Below are positions 34,532 to 43,014 of a stretch of 64,000 nt of DNA, in pieces. Under the pieces are notes generated by a model, which saw only the letters and a program-made list of their open reading frames with translations, was not told the DNA's origin and made no database searches. Position 1 is the first letter of the stretch. Every line of letters starts with the position of its first letter. The position numbers and the translations under genes are program-made. Location: positions 93,951-157,950 of the forward strand of contig NZ_DS999411.1 in NCBI RefSeq assembly GCF_000158175.1, in the 5' to 3' direction. Source of the DNA: Luminiphilus syltensis NOR5-1B. Its GTDB lineage: Bacteria; Pseudomonadota; Gammaproteobacteria; Pseudomonadales; Halieaceae.

Positions 34532-34566
34532 GAGCCGGAGAGCCGAGGGATATATTCGAACAGCCT
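34532..34566. repeat. degenerate copy of the tRNA-Ser 3' end
   Basis: About 150 bp beyond the tRNA, GCCGGAGAGCCGAGGGA followed by TATATTCGAAC resembles the tRNA T-arm and acceptor strand on the same strand (GGCGGAGAAGGAGGGATTCGAAC). Small insertions separate the two. Similar decayed tRNA-end repeats are known downstream of some bacterial tRNA genes. It could instead be an old attachment-site scar. Confidence 0.35.
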
Positions 34567-34656
34567 TGGGGGCGGCGTCGCAGGCTCCGCCGTCCAAAAC
34601 GCTCCTTTGGTCGCGTTTTGTCGAACCGGAGGCTTCGTCCACACCGCCTTATCAGC

Positions 34657-34696
34657 AGACACAAAAAAGGCCCCGTTGGGGCCATTTTTGTGTCTG
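34657..34696 (-). terminator. strong rho-independent terminator of the csrA/tRNA-Ser unit
   Basis: GGCCCC-GTT-GGGGCC forms a six-GC stem at the centre, flanked by complementary A and T tracts and CAGACACA/TGTGTCTG, giving an almost perfect dyad over 40 bases. On the minus strand the hairpin is followed by TTTTTT, as expected immediately after the tRNA 3' end. It could also work for transcripts from the left. Confidence 0.88.
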
Positions 34697-34786
34697 GCGG
34701 AGAAGGAGGGATTCGAACCCTCGATACGCTATTAACGTATACGCCCTTAGCAGGGGCGCGCCTTCAGCCACTCGGCCACTTCTCCA
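34695..34786 (-). tRNA. tRNA-Ser(GCT)
   Basis: A 92-nt class II tRNA including an encoded CCA. The acceptor GGAGAAG pairs with the strand before CCA, and the T-arm is GGTTCGAATCC. The anticodon loop CTGCTAA has anticodon GCT (complement AGC at 34749-34751), reading AGC/AGU serine codons. The long variable arm (GCGTATACGTTAATAGCGTATC region) confirms the serine class. It lies 54 bp downstream of csrA on the same strand, an arrangement common in gammaproteobacteria. Confidence 0.96.
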
Positions 34787-34839
34787 GAGGTCGCGTAGGC
34801 TACCACACCAAAACGCGATGCAAAACCGCCGTTGTGCAG

Positions 34840-35040
34840 TCAGTCAGAAGAATTTTGCTCGGGGTCGGTGTCGGCTTCGGCGTCCTGAATTCGGTTAAGA
34901 ATTTCCTCGCGGTGTACCGCCACGTCTCGGGGTGCCTTAACGCCGATTCGCACCTGGTTTCCCTTGACGCCCAACACGGTAATCGTGACGTCATCGCCGA
35001 TCATCAGAGACTCGCCCACTTTTCTTGTCAGTATCAACAT
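34840..35040 (-). CDS. csrA: carbon storage regulator CsrA (RsmA)
   Basis: A 66-residue RNA-binding dimer that binds GGA motifs in mRNA leaders and controls carbon flow, motility and biofilm genes after transcription. The canonical core is complete: [20 protein letters not shown] and [20 protein letters not shown], with the RNA-contacting L4 and R44 positions, then VHREEI. The C-terminal tail is acidic ([15 protein letters not shown]). Gene order lysC-csrA-tRNA-Ser is the usual one. Confidence 0.97.
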   Translation of the reverse strand: MLILTRKVGESLMIGDDVTITVLGVKGNQVRIGVKAPRDVAVHREEILNRIQDAEADTDPEQNSSD

Positions 35041-35140
35041 CGCGCGCGTCCTTGTGTCGATGTTCGGTGTCGATGTTCGGGGCTGTCTATCCGCTACTGG
35101 CTGCGGTCAGACTGCCAATCCGTCGGTATGCGTTCTGCCG

Positions 35141-36388
35141 TCAGGCGTTGGCGTATCCAGCCAATTCAGGGTCGGCATCCAGTTCAAAGGCCGAGTGCAG
35201 GGTGCGCACCGCCAGCTCAAGAAACTTCTCCTCGATAATAACCGAGATTTTGATTTCCGAGGTACTGATCATCTGTATGTTAACACCGACCTCAGCCAGC
35301 GCCTTGAACATGATCGAGGCCACTCCAGCATGAGAGCGCATGCCCACGCCGACCACTGAAACCTTCGCGATTTTGGGATCAACCCGCAGCTCCGCGGCAC
35401 CGAGCTCTTCGACGGTTCGCTCCAGGATCGCACTGGCCCTGGGCAGATCACCGCGGCCTACCGTAAAGGTAAAATCGGTCTTACCCTCTTCACCGATGTT
35501 CTGAAGTATGACATCCACTTCGATGTTGGCCTCGCCAATGGGACCGAGTATTTGATAGGCAACACCCGGCGTATCGGGTACACCCAATACGGTCAGCTTG
35601 GCTTCATCACGATTAAACGCAATACCTGCAATTGTTGGCGCTTCCACGTCTAACTCATCCTCCATCGTGATCAGGGTGCCCGGACCCGCTTCGAAACTGC
35701 TCAGTACTCGCAGCGGCACCGAATATTTCCCCGCGAATTCAACCGCACGAATCTGCAGGACCTTGGACCCCATACTGGCCATTTCCAGCATTTCTTCAAA
35801 AGTGATTTTTTCCAGTCGTCGCGCACCGTCGACGATACGGGGGTCCGTGGTGTAAACGCCGTCGACATCGGTGTATATCTGGCATTCGTCGGCCTTGAGC
35901 GCAGCGGCGAGTGCCACCGCGGTGGTGTCCGAGCCACCCCGACCGAGGGTTGTGATATTGCCGTGCTCATCGGTGCCCTGGAAACCCGCCACCACCACCA
36001 CGCGCCCGGCGTTGAGGTCGGCGTGAATACGGGCGTCATCGATACTGCGAATGCGAGCCTTGGTGTGCGCGTCGTCGGTAAGAATTCGCACCTGACTACC
36101 GTTGTAGGACTTGGCGTCGATGCCACGCTTGTGCAGCGCCATCGACAGCAGCGCTGTCGTCACCTGCTCACCGGTGGACACCAGCACATCCATTTCCCGG
36201 GGGGTGGGCTGCTCCTGAATCGCGTTGGCGAGCTCAATCAGCCGGTTGGTTTCCCCCGACATCGCCGAGACCACAACAACCACGTCGTGACCGTCGCGGC
36301 GGAAACCCGCCACTTTCTCGGCAACATTGTCGATACGTTCGGTGGAGCCCACCGACGTCCCGCCAAATTTCTGTACGATTAAAGCCAT
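35141..36388 (-). CDS. lysC: aspartate kinase
   Basis: Aspartokinase phosphorylates aspartate in the first step to lysine, threonine, methionine and diaminopimelate. The 415 residues match the Pseudomonas-type monofunctional enzyme (about 410). The N-terminal MALIVQKFGGTSVGSTERI is the kinase signature. GRGGSDTTAVALAAALKADE and YTDVDGVYTTDPRIV are in the kinase core. Two ACT domains follow from about residue 265 (AKLTVLGVPDTPGVAYQILG and AKVSVVGVGMRSHAGVASIM) and give lysine/threonine feedback. It lies between alkaline phosphatase and csrA. Confidence 0.97.
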   Translation of the reverse strand: MALIVQKFGGTSVGSTERIDNVAEKVAGFRRDGHDVVVVVSAMSGETNRLIELANAIQEQPTPREMDVLVSTGEQVTTALLSMALHKRGIDAKSYNGSQVRILTDDAHTKARIRSIDDARIHADLNAGRVVVVAGFQGTDEHGNITTLGRGGSDTTAVALAAALKADECQIYTDVDGVYTTDPRIVDGARRLEKITFEEMLEMASMGSKVLQIRAVEFAGKYSVPLRVLSSFEAGPGTLITMEDELDVEAPTIAGIAFNRDEAKLTVLGVPDTPGVAYQILGPIGEANIEVDVILQNIGEEGKTDFTFTVGRGDLPRASAILERTVEELGAAELRVDPKIAKVSVVGVGMRSHAGVASIMFKALAEVGVNIQMISTSEIKISVIIEEKFLELAVRTLHSAFELDADPELAGYANA

Positions 36389-36562
36389 GTAAGAACAGGG
36401 GGTTCGGAATTAAGAAGCGGCGTATTTAACACGATACCCGACGATAAAAAAAGGTGACAAAAGCCACCTATGAGAACACTGCGGTCGAATTTATCCGAAC
36501 GCAGGCGTGGTCTTTATTTCGAAACGTAAAGCACCGCTCCGGTTTGTACCCCGCCTGATCAA

Positions 36563-38137
36563 TCAACGGTCCGCGAGCGCCGCACTGGCTGCAATGTCGA
36601 GGCCCACCGCCGCATTGACGACGTGGAATATATTACTCTGTTCCTGCACGCCCGAGACCGCGGCCGCACCGGGGCCAATGGCATAAACGGCGACATCTTC
36701 GCCCCCGTGAGTTTCAGCCTCCGTGGGCACCAGCGCAGTCTGATGGAATCCGGGAGCGGTGGTATCCACATCCGTAAGATCCACACGTCCGGTAGACGGC
36801 GGCTGCTCGTAGGCAACGTCGGAATTGGTTTCACCACCAAAATTACGAAAGCCCAATCCGTCGCGATACCCGAGGGTTGTGTACGGTAGGCCGTCTTCCG
36901 CGAGCGCGGGTTGTTCCTCCCCGGGCAGTACCACCTTCCCGAGAATAGGATTGCCGCGACGGGGATAACCGCCCATGGTTAGCGTATGGCTGTGGTCTGC
37001 GGTAACAATGATCAGAGTATTGGCAGGGTCCAAACGCTCGACAGCCGCTTTCACCGCCCGAGCCAACTCGATGGTTTCACCCAGTGCACCAGCGGCATTA
37101 CCCGCATGATGGGCATGATCAATTCGACCCCCCTCCACCATCAGAAAGAAGCCGTTCGTATTTTTCACAAGACGCTCCAGCGCAGCCAACGTCATGTCCG
37201 TCAGCGAAGGCTGCGCATCGGGCCGATCACCTTCGTAGTTCATGTGAGAATCACTAAAGAGACCAAACAGCGGACCGGTCGGTGGCGCCGCAAGCAGCGT
37301 TTCCCGGTCGGATACATAGTGCCCATCAGGGTTTTCCTCCAGCCAGAGACCAACCAGATCCGCGTCGCCACGGCGACCGCTGCCGCGCTCAGAGCCCTCA
37401 ACCGGTAGGAAATTGGCGCGCCCCCCACCGAGCGCGATGTCAATGCCATCTATGCGCGCCTCCGGATAACGTCTCGCCAGTCGTTGCCGAAAATCCACAA
37501 ACTGTCGGGCGATGTCGCTGCAACCCGCCGCAAGCGCCTCGGCGGGTAATGTGCTGTCATCCTCCCAATCCCGCTCTACCGAGTGGGCATAGGTTGCCGC
37601 CGGCGTGGCGTGGGTCAGTCGGGCAGTAGAGACTAAACCCGTCGACTTGCCGGCAATTTCGGCAAGTTCAAGCGCCGTCACCAGGCCATTACCCTCTGCA
37701 CTACCGCAATCACCGCGGCGTACATCCTCGTCGATACCAAAGACACCAAAGTCGGTTTTCACACCGGTCATCATTGCGCTCATGGTGCCTGCCGAGTCCG
37801 GCGTCTGCGCATCCACATTATACGTCTTGGCCAATCCAGTGAACGGAAAACGCTCAAAGGACAGCTGGTGTTCCTCGCCGCTCATACCCGCGCGTTGGCC
37901 GGCAAGAATACGCGCCGCGGTCACCGTTGATATACCCATGCCGTCACCAACAAACAGCACCACGTTCTTTGCCACGCCGGTCGGCGCGCCGCGGGTACCG
38001 ATCTCATCCCGGCCTTGCCGATACCAGGGGTTGTTCTGCTGATGCTCAGGAATCACCGACGCCGGCGGGAAACTATCCGTGCCGCAACCGGAGAGCAGTG
38101 ACAACACAGTGCAAATAACCAATAAAGTACGCGTCAT
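36563..38137 (-). CDS. alkaline phosphatase, predicted lipoprotein
   Basis: A 524-residue PhoA-family phosphatase. A lipobox LLSG-C18 ends the signal peptide, so it is probably membrane-anchored in the periplasm; most PhoA proteins are soluble. Metal ligand D65 is in VLFVGDGMGIS, the phosphorylated serine S115 is in TPDSAGTMSAMMTGVK, and further metal sites are in FFLMVEGGRIDHAHHAGNA and VTADHSHTLTMGGYP. It releases phosphate from monoesters. I see no convincing Pho box in the 175 bp upstream. It interrupts the alaS-lysC order often seen in relatives, so it may be an insertion (inference). Confidence 0.92.
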   Translation of the reverse strand: MTRTLLVICTVLSLLSGCGTDSFPPASVIPEHQQNNPWYRQGRDEIGTRGAPTGVAKNVVLFVGDGMGISTVTAARILAGQRAGMSGEEHQLSFERFPFTGLAKTYNVDAQTPDSAGTMSAMMTGVKTDFGVFGIDEDVRRGDCGSAEGNGLVTALELAEIAGKSTGLVSTARLTHATPAATYAHSVERDWEDDSTLPAEALAAGCSDIARQFVDFRQRLARRYPEARIDGIDIALGGGRANFLPVEGSERGSGRRGDADLVGLWLEENPDGHYVSDRETLLAAPPTGPLFGLFSDSHMNYEGDRPDAQPSLTDMTLAALERLVKNTNGFFLMVEGGRIDHAHHAGNAAGALGETIELARAVKAAVERLDPANTLIIVTADHSHTLTMGGYPRRGNPILGKVVLPGEEQPALAEDGLPYTTLGYRDGLGFRNFGGETNSDVAYEQPPSTGRVDLTDVDTTAPGFHQTALVPTEAETHGGEDVAVYAIGPGAAAVSGVQEQSNIFHVVNAAVGLDIAASAALADR

Positions 38138-38312
38138 GGATTCTCCATAGAGAGTTTCGGAGGCGTCTGAACAGTGGGCCTACACACGGCCATTGGTGGC
38201 GCTGGATCTCCTTTCATACAGTCACCATCGTGTCCGTACCGTCTGCGGACAAAAAGTCAGCGAACAGCCTACAGTGTTACAGCTACCCCTTAATGAAAAG
38301 CGGCGTCAATCG

Positions 38313-40910
38313 TCACAGCTGTGATTGCACCCAATTGGGAAGATCTGCAAGCACCGCGGGCAAAGCCGCGACATCGCTGCCACCACCCTGGGCCATATCG
38401 GGGCGTCCACCGCCCTTCCCACCCAGCCGACCGGCGAATTCGCGCATCAAATCACCGGCTTTGACCTGTTTCGTCAACGCCTTACTCACACCGGCAACCA
38501 GCGATATTTTTTCGCCCTCGACAGCGGCGAGTAACACCACGGCATCGCCAAGTTTGTTTTTGCATTGATCGAGGGTCTCTCGAAGTGTGGCGACATCGGC
38601 GCCGTCGATAGTCGCCGCCAGCACCTTGATACCACCGACATCCACCGCATCCGCGGTGAGATCACCGCCGGAAGCGCTGGCCAACTTCTGCTTGAGACGA
38701 GCGACCTCCTTTTCAAGATCCCGGGCCTCGCTGCGCAGCGCGGTTACCTTATCGACCACAGTATCGGCGCGCGTCTTGAGCGCCTCGCACACCGCATCGA
38801 GTTGGGACTCGCCGGCAGCAAATGCCGCCAGTGCCCGGGCACCAGTCACAGCCTCAATGCGCCGCACCCCTGCGGCTACACCCGACTCGGCAACGATCTT
38901 GAGCACACCGATGTCGCCGGTTCTTTCAACGTGAGTGCCACCACAGAGCTCCACTGAAAAACGGTCGTTGCCCATTGTCAGAACCCGGACCGAATCGCCG
39001 TATTTTTCACCGAACAGAGCCATGGCGCCGGCGTCCATCGCCGCGTCCATCGACATGTTTTCGGTGGTAACCGGGGTATTTCCGCGGATCTGCTCGTTGA
39101 CGATATCGCTAATCGTTGACAGTTCTGTCTTGCTCACCGGCTTTTCATTCGAAAAATCAAACCGCAGGCGTTGAGAATCGACCAAGGAGCCTTTCTGGGT
39201 CACGTGCTCGCCAAGTACCTGCCGCAATGCGGCGTGCAGCAGATGGGTTGCCGAGTGGTTGAGTCGAATCTGCTGGCGCACCGACACGTCGATTTCAGCA
39301 CGCACAGAGGCATCTGTGGCCAGCGTACCCGACAGGATTTTGACGTGATGCAGGTGGTGACCCTGAGCTTTGGTGGTATCGCGAACCTCTGCCTTAACGT
39401 CATTGGCACTGAGAAAACCCGTATCCCCGACCTGGCCACCGCTCTCACCGTAGAACGGGGTACGATTAAGCACCACAATGCCGTCATCGCCTTCTTCAAG
39501 TGTCGATACCGCGTCCCCATCCTTGAGCAAAGCCATCACGGTCGCCTCACTGACCCCGCTGTCATAGCCGGTAAACTCGGTTTCGCCCTCAAGCGCCACC
39601 GTGTTGCTGTAGTCAACTTTAAAACTGCCGCCCTCCTGGGAACGTTTGCGCTGCTCATCCATGGCCGCTTCGTAGCCGTCGAGGTCGAGGGTGAAACCGC
39701 GCTCCCGGGCAATATCGTTGGTCAGATCCACCGGGAAGCCGTAAGTGTCGTAGAGGCGGAATACCAGCTCGCCTGGAATCACGGTGCCCGACAGTGCGGC
39801 CAACTCACCATCGAGTATCGAGAGTCCGTTATCGAGGGTGCGCGCGAACTGGTCCTCTTCGTTGGCCAGCGCCGAGGCTATCCGCGATTCACTGTCGCGG
39901 AGTTCGGGGTAGGCGTCGCCCATTTGCGCCACCAGTTCGGGAACCAGCGCGCTGAAGAACGGGCCATCCGCGCCCAACTTGCTGCCATGTCGAATCGCGC
40001 GGCGAATAATTCGCCGCAGGACATAGCCACGCCCTTCGTTACCCGGCAGCACGCCATCGGCCACAAGAAAACAACAGGAGCGTAAATGGTCAGCGATCAC
40101 GCGCAGCGATTTGTGTTCGAGATCGGTGACACCCAGGCGCGCCGCGGTGGCCGCAATAAGCGCCTGGAAGAGATCGATTTCATAATTGGAGTGAACGCCC
40201 TGCAGGACCGCGGCGATACGCTCAAGACCCATCCCCGTGTCTACAGAAGGCGCGGGCAGCGGGTGAAGCGTGCCATCAGCATCACGGTTGAATTGCATGA
40301 ACACCAGATTCCAGATCTCGATGTAACGATCGAGGTCATCGTCTTCGGAGCCCGGCGGCCCCCCGGGCACGTCGGCGCCGTGGTCGTAAAAAATTTCCGA
40401 GCTCGGGCCGCAGGGACCGGTATCCCCCATTTGCCAGAAGTTGTCCTCATCGAGCCGGGACAGTCGATTGGGATCGATACCGATCTCGTCGATCCAGATC
40501 GCCGCCGCCTCATCGTCACTGATATGTACCGTAATCCACAGACGAGCCTTGGGCAGTCCCAATACTTCCGTCAAAAATGTCCAGGCGAACTGAATAGCCT
40601 CGCGCTTGAAATAATCACCAAAACTGAAGTTACCCAGCATTTCAAAAAAGGTGTGGTGCCGAGCGGTATACCCCACGTTTTCCAGGTCGTTATGCTTGCC
40701 ACCGGCGCGAACGCAGCGCTGTGAACTGGTGGCGCGGGTGTAATCGCGCACCTCAAGGCCTAAAAAGGTTTCCTTGAATTGATTCATTCCCGCATTGGTA
40801 AATAGCAGCGTCGGATCGTCGTGGGGCACCAGTGAGCTGGAGGCAACACGGGTATGCTGCTGCGACTCGAAGTAAGACAGGAACGCTTCGCGAATTTCAG
40901 CGGTTTTCAT
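38313..40910 (-). CDS. alaS: alanyl-tRNA synthetase
   Basis: AlaRS charges tRNA-Ala and clears mischarged serine. The 865 residues are close to E. coli (876). The class II catalytic core begins [20 protein letters not shown] with [19 protein letters not shown] as motif region. The editing domain has HSATH and CGGTH zinc sites in [20 protein letters not shown] and [19 protein letters not shown]. The C-terminal C-Ala domain (from about 720) contains the glycine-rich [18 protein letters not shown]. It precedes the alkaline phosphatase and lysC on the same strand. Confidence 0.98.
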   Translation of the reverse strand: MKTAEIREAFLSYFESQQHTRVASSSLVPHDDPTLLFTNAGMNQFKETFLGLEVRDYTRATSSQRCVRAGGKHNDLENVGYTARHHTFFEMLGNFSFGDYFKREAIQFAWTFLTEVLGLPKARLWITVHISDDEAAAIWIDEIGIDPNRLSRLDEDNFWQMGDTGPCGPSSEIFYDHGADVPGGPPGSEDDDLDRYIEIWNLVFMQFNRDADGTLHPLPAPSVDTGMGLERIAAVLQGVHSNYEIDLFQALIAATAARLGVTDLEHKSLRVIADHLRSCCFLVADGVLPGNEGRGYVLRRIIRRAIRHGSKLGADGPFFSALVPELVAQMGDAYPELRDSESRIASALANEEDQFARTLDNGLSILDGELAALSGTVIPGELVFRLYDTYGFPVDLTNDIARERGFTLDLDGYEAAMDEQRKRSQEGGSFKVDYSNTVALEGETEFTGYDSGVSEATVMALLKDGDAVSTLEEGDDGIVVLNRTPFYGESGGQVGDTGFLSANDVKAEVRDTTKAQGHHLHHVKILSGTLATDASVRAEIDVSVRQQIRLNHSATHLLHAALRQVLGEHVTQKGSLVDSQRLRFDFSNEKPVSKTELSTISDIVNEQIRGNTPVTTENMSMDAAMDAGAMALFGEKYGDSVRVLTMGNDRFSVELCGGTHVERTGDIGVLKIVAESGVAAGVRRIEAVTGARALAAFAAGESQLDAVCEALKTRADTVVDKVTALRSEARDLEKEVARLKQKLASASGGDLTADAVDVGGIKVLAATIDGADVATLRETLDQCKNKLGDAVVLLAAVEGEKISLVAGVSKALTKQVKAGDLMREFAGRLGGKGGGRPDMAQGGGSDVAALPAVLADLPNWVQSQL

Positions 40911-40937
40911 GCAGTAGTTCTCAAAAAGTAAGGGGCG

Positions 40938-41291
40938 TTAAAGATCACCGGCGGTATCCGCCTCGTCCATAGGTTGTCCGGCAAGGATATGTAGATGAAG
41001 GTGAAACACGGTTTGCCCGCCGTCTTCACCGTTGTTAACGACCAGACGAAAGCCATCGCCCACACCGAGTTGCTGCGCCACCCTGCCCACCACCAGCATC
41101 AGATGCCCCAGCAACGCCTGATGCTCAACATCGGCATCAACCAATCGCGGAATCGGGGTCCGGGGGATAACCAATACATGGGTAGGCGCCTGCGGACTGA
41201 TATCGCGAATAACCACACACTGGTCGTCCTCGTAGAGAAAGTCCGAGGGAATTTCGCCACGGGTGATCTTGCCAAAAATGGTGTCCGACAT
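40938..41291 (-). CDS. HIT family purine nucleoside phosphoramidase-like protein
   Basis: A 117-residue HinT-type protein. The HIT motif is FHLHLHILAG (H-x-H-x-H), with upstream NNGEDGGQTV as in E. coli HinT. These dimers hydrolyse adenosine phosphoramidates and aminoacyl-adenylates, which fits its place just upstream of an aminoacyl-tRNA synthetase-containing region. It begins MSDTIFGKITRGEIPSDFLY, the family's usual start. It is 13 bp downstream of the Trm112-like gene, possibly in one transcript. Confidence 0.93.
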   Translation of the reverse strand: MSDTIFGKITRGEIPSDFLYEDDQCVVIRDISPQAPTHVLVIPRTPIPRLVDADVEHQALLGHLMLVVGRVAQQLGVGDGFRLVVNNGEDGGQTVFHLHLHILAGQPMDEADTAGDL

Positions 41292-41304
41292 TCTCCGACT
41301 CCCG

Positions 41305-41496
41305 TTAACGCAGCTTTTCGTCGGCGGTCAGCAGTCGCGCCTCGCTTTCCAGCATGGCGGGAATATCATCACGGATGGGATACGCAAGCCCACTGGCCCG
41401 ACAAATGAGCTCCTGCTTTTCTTCATCGTATTCCAGCGGCGCCTTGCTCACCGGACAGACGAGGATTTCCAGTAATTTTCGATCAAGCACAAGCAA
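41305..41496 (-). CDS. Trm112 family protein (YcaR-like)
   Basis: A 63-residue protein matching the bacterial Trm112/YcaR zinc-ribbon-like family: [20 protein letters not shown] then [20 protein letters not shown]. Only some of the usual cysteines remain (C16 and C33). In bacteria the gene usually sits near kdsB/lpxK; here it is between an M23 peptidase and a HIT protein. The molecular role of the bacterial proteins is poorly defined; in eukaryotes and archaea they activate methyltransferases. Confidence 0.9.
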   Translation of the reverse strand: MLVLDRKLLEILVCPVSKAPLEYDEEKQELICRASGLAYPIRDDIPAMLESEARLLTADEKLR

Positions 41497-41529
41497 CTCC
41501 TGCTTTTTTGTGGGGGGCAGTATACGGCG

Positions 41530-42396
41530 TTATTGCGATTCAGGCATCGCCGGGACGAGCAGCTGCGGGTCGATGCGCTCGTTCATCCAGCTCATACGCC
41601 AGTCGAGATGGGCGCCGGTCGCACGCCCCGTGGCACCGACAGCGCCAATGGGGTCACCCACAGCAAGCTCATCGCCCACTGCAACATCGACGCGGCTCAT
41701 GTGCAAAAACGAAGAGGACAGCCCATAACCGTGATCGAGAATCACTGTGCCGCCCGAATAAAACAGGTCGGGTTCCGCCAGCGTGACGATGCCCGGTGCC
41801 GGAGCGACCACCGGACTGCCGGTCGGTACGGCCACATCCACACCGTAATGGGGAGAGCCGGGCTTGCCATTGTAAAACCGCTGGCTGCCGTAAACCCCCG
41901 ATATTGGACCCACCGCGGGCCATGAAAACCCGTCGCGGGCGGCATCGAGAAGATCCGGCCGGATTATCCGCCGGGTCTTGGCGGCGCGGACAATCGCGCG
42001 CTCCCGCGCAATCCGTTCCAGTTGCTCCTGGGGCGGCTCAACGGTGCGCTGGGGCACCCCTTCCACGCGCTGGATGTTGTACTCACGAGCCTTTACCGTA
42101 ATTGACTGTGCGCAATCGCCGCTCGCGCTCACGACATTTAACGTGTAGTGGGGCGCCGCATCGCGACCAAAACCCAACAGGAATAGACCATCGGGCAGCA
42201 CCGGTACGACCGTTTCATCGAGACGCACCTCACTGCCAGGCAGAACACGACCCCAGAGCAATCCACCCTGTTGAGTACTGGAGCCGATGTCGGCGCACTC
42301 CTGCGCCCGAGCCAGACTGGCGGTCAGTAGCGTTACCACCATTAGCGAACAGAAAAGCCGTCCCTGTCGACAAACCATAAATCCTTTCCCCACCAA
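41530..42396 (-). CDS. M23 family metallopeptidase
   Basis: A 288-residue exported peptidase. The hydrophobic signal segment (LFCSLMVVTLLTASLARAQ) ends at about residue 32. The C-terminal LytM domain (about 165-280) has the zinc ligands in HYGVDVAVPTGSPVVAPAPG and SSSFLHMSRVDVAVGD. It cuts peptidoglycan cross-links, or is an inactive activator if a zinc ligand is lost; the ones visible look intact. The start may be 42396 or the in-frame ATG at 42378, which gives a shorter signal peptide. It is divergent from greB. Confidence 0.9.
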   Translation of the reverse strand: MVGKGFMVCRQGRLFCSLMVVTLLTASLARAQECADIGSSTQQGGLLWGRVLPGSEVRLDETVVPVLPDGLFLLGFGRDAAPHYTLNVVSASGDCAQSITVKAREYNIQRVEGVPQRTVEPPQEQLERIARERAIVRAAKTRRIIRPDLLDAARDGFSWPAVGPISGVYGSQRFYNGKPGSPHYGVDVAVPTGSPVVAPAPGIVTLAEPDLFYSGGTVILDHGYGLSSSFLHMSRVDVAVGDELAVGDPIGAVGATGRATGAHLDWRMSWMNERIDPQLLVPAMPESQ

Positions 42397-42463
42397 TCCT
42401 TACTATGCCCTGACCGCAATTATTGTACTAACACGCCGCGCAAAGATTTCCTACACTGCTCCC

Positions 42464-42970
42464 ATGGGACGTTATCGACCACCGAGAGCCAAGGGCTCGC
42501 CGTATATCACCCCCGAAGGTGAGGCCGCACTTCGAGCCGAGTTACAGGCACTCTGGAAGGAGGAGCGCCCGGTAGTCACCGCCGCGGTTCAGGCCGCCGC
42601 TGGCAATGGCGATCGGTCCGAAAACGGGGATTATATCTACGGCAAGAAGCGTTTGCGGGAAATCGATTCCCGCGTCCGTTTTCTGCGCAAGCGACTTGAG
42701 GAATTGACCGTCGTACGCGACCCGCCCAGCGATCGCGGCAAAGCCTATTTTGGCGCCTGGGTGGATCTGGAAAATCCCGACGGGGAGCGGGTGACCTGGC
42801 GAGTGGTCGGGCCCGACGAGTTCGACCTTCAGGCGGGAAAGCTCAGCTGCGATTCGCCACTGGGACGCGCGCTACTCGGCAAACCGATTGATAGCGAGAT
42901 CACTATCGACAGTCCTTCGGGGGACCAGTACTGGTATCTTTTGGATGTACGCTACCAGCCACCGGCCTGA
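42464..42970 (+). CDS. greB: transcription elongation factor GreB
   Basis: A 168-residue Gre factor that rescues backtracked RNA polymerase by stimulating transcript cleavage. The N-terminal coiled coil holds the tip acids in QAAAGNGDRSENGDYIYGKK. The C-terminal FKBP-like domain starts at about 85. KRLREIDSRVRFLRKRLEEL and the preceding YRPPRAKGSPYITPEGEAAL fit GreB rather than GreA. I used the ATG at 42464 because the family begins there; the frame is open to 42287 without family match. Confidence 0.95.
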   Translation: MGRYRPPRAKGSPYITPEGEAALRAELQALWKEERPVVTAAVQAAAGNGDRSENGDYIYGKKRLREIDSRVRFLRKRLEELTVVRDPPSDRGKAYFGAWVDLENPDGERVTWRVVGPDEFDLQAGKLSCDSPLGRALLGKPIDSEITIDSPSGDQYWYLLDVRYQPPA

Positions 42971-42976
42971 GCCGAT

Positions 42977-43000
42977 AGCTGATAGCCGATAGCGTCAGCT
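42977..43000. terminator. weak inverted repeat between convergent greB and TonB receptor
   Basis: AGCTGA (42977-42982) and TCAGCT (42995-43000) pair across a 12-base loop, followed by GTCTTTTGC. It sits in the 44-bp gap between convergent stop codons, where a shared terminator is expected. The stem is short. Confidence 0.3.
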
Positions 43001-43014
43001 GTCTTTTGCAGCGC

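Noticed and set aside
34499-34735. Overlapping plus-strand frames over tRNA-Ser ending in AEKEGFEPSIRY or similar
   Set aside because: They are antisense readings of the tRNA and its flank; this pattern is a well-known false gene.
34690-34790. tRNA-Ser as the attachment site of a recent genomic island
   Set aside because: No integrase and no exact copy of the tRNA 3' end is seen in the window; only a degenerate repeat lies nearby.
38138-38312. A Pho box upstream of the alkaline phosphatase
   Set aside because: The best match (CTTTCAT at about 38211) has no good second repeat at the right spacing and faces the wrong way.
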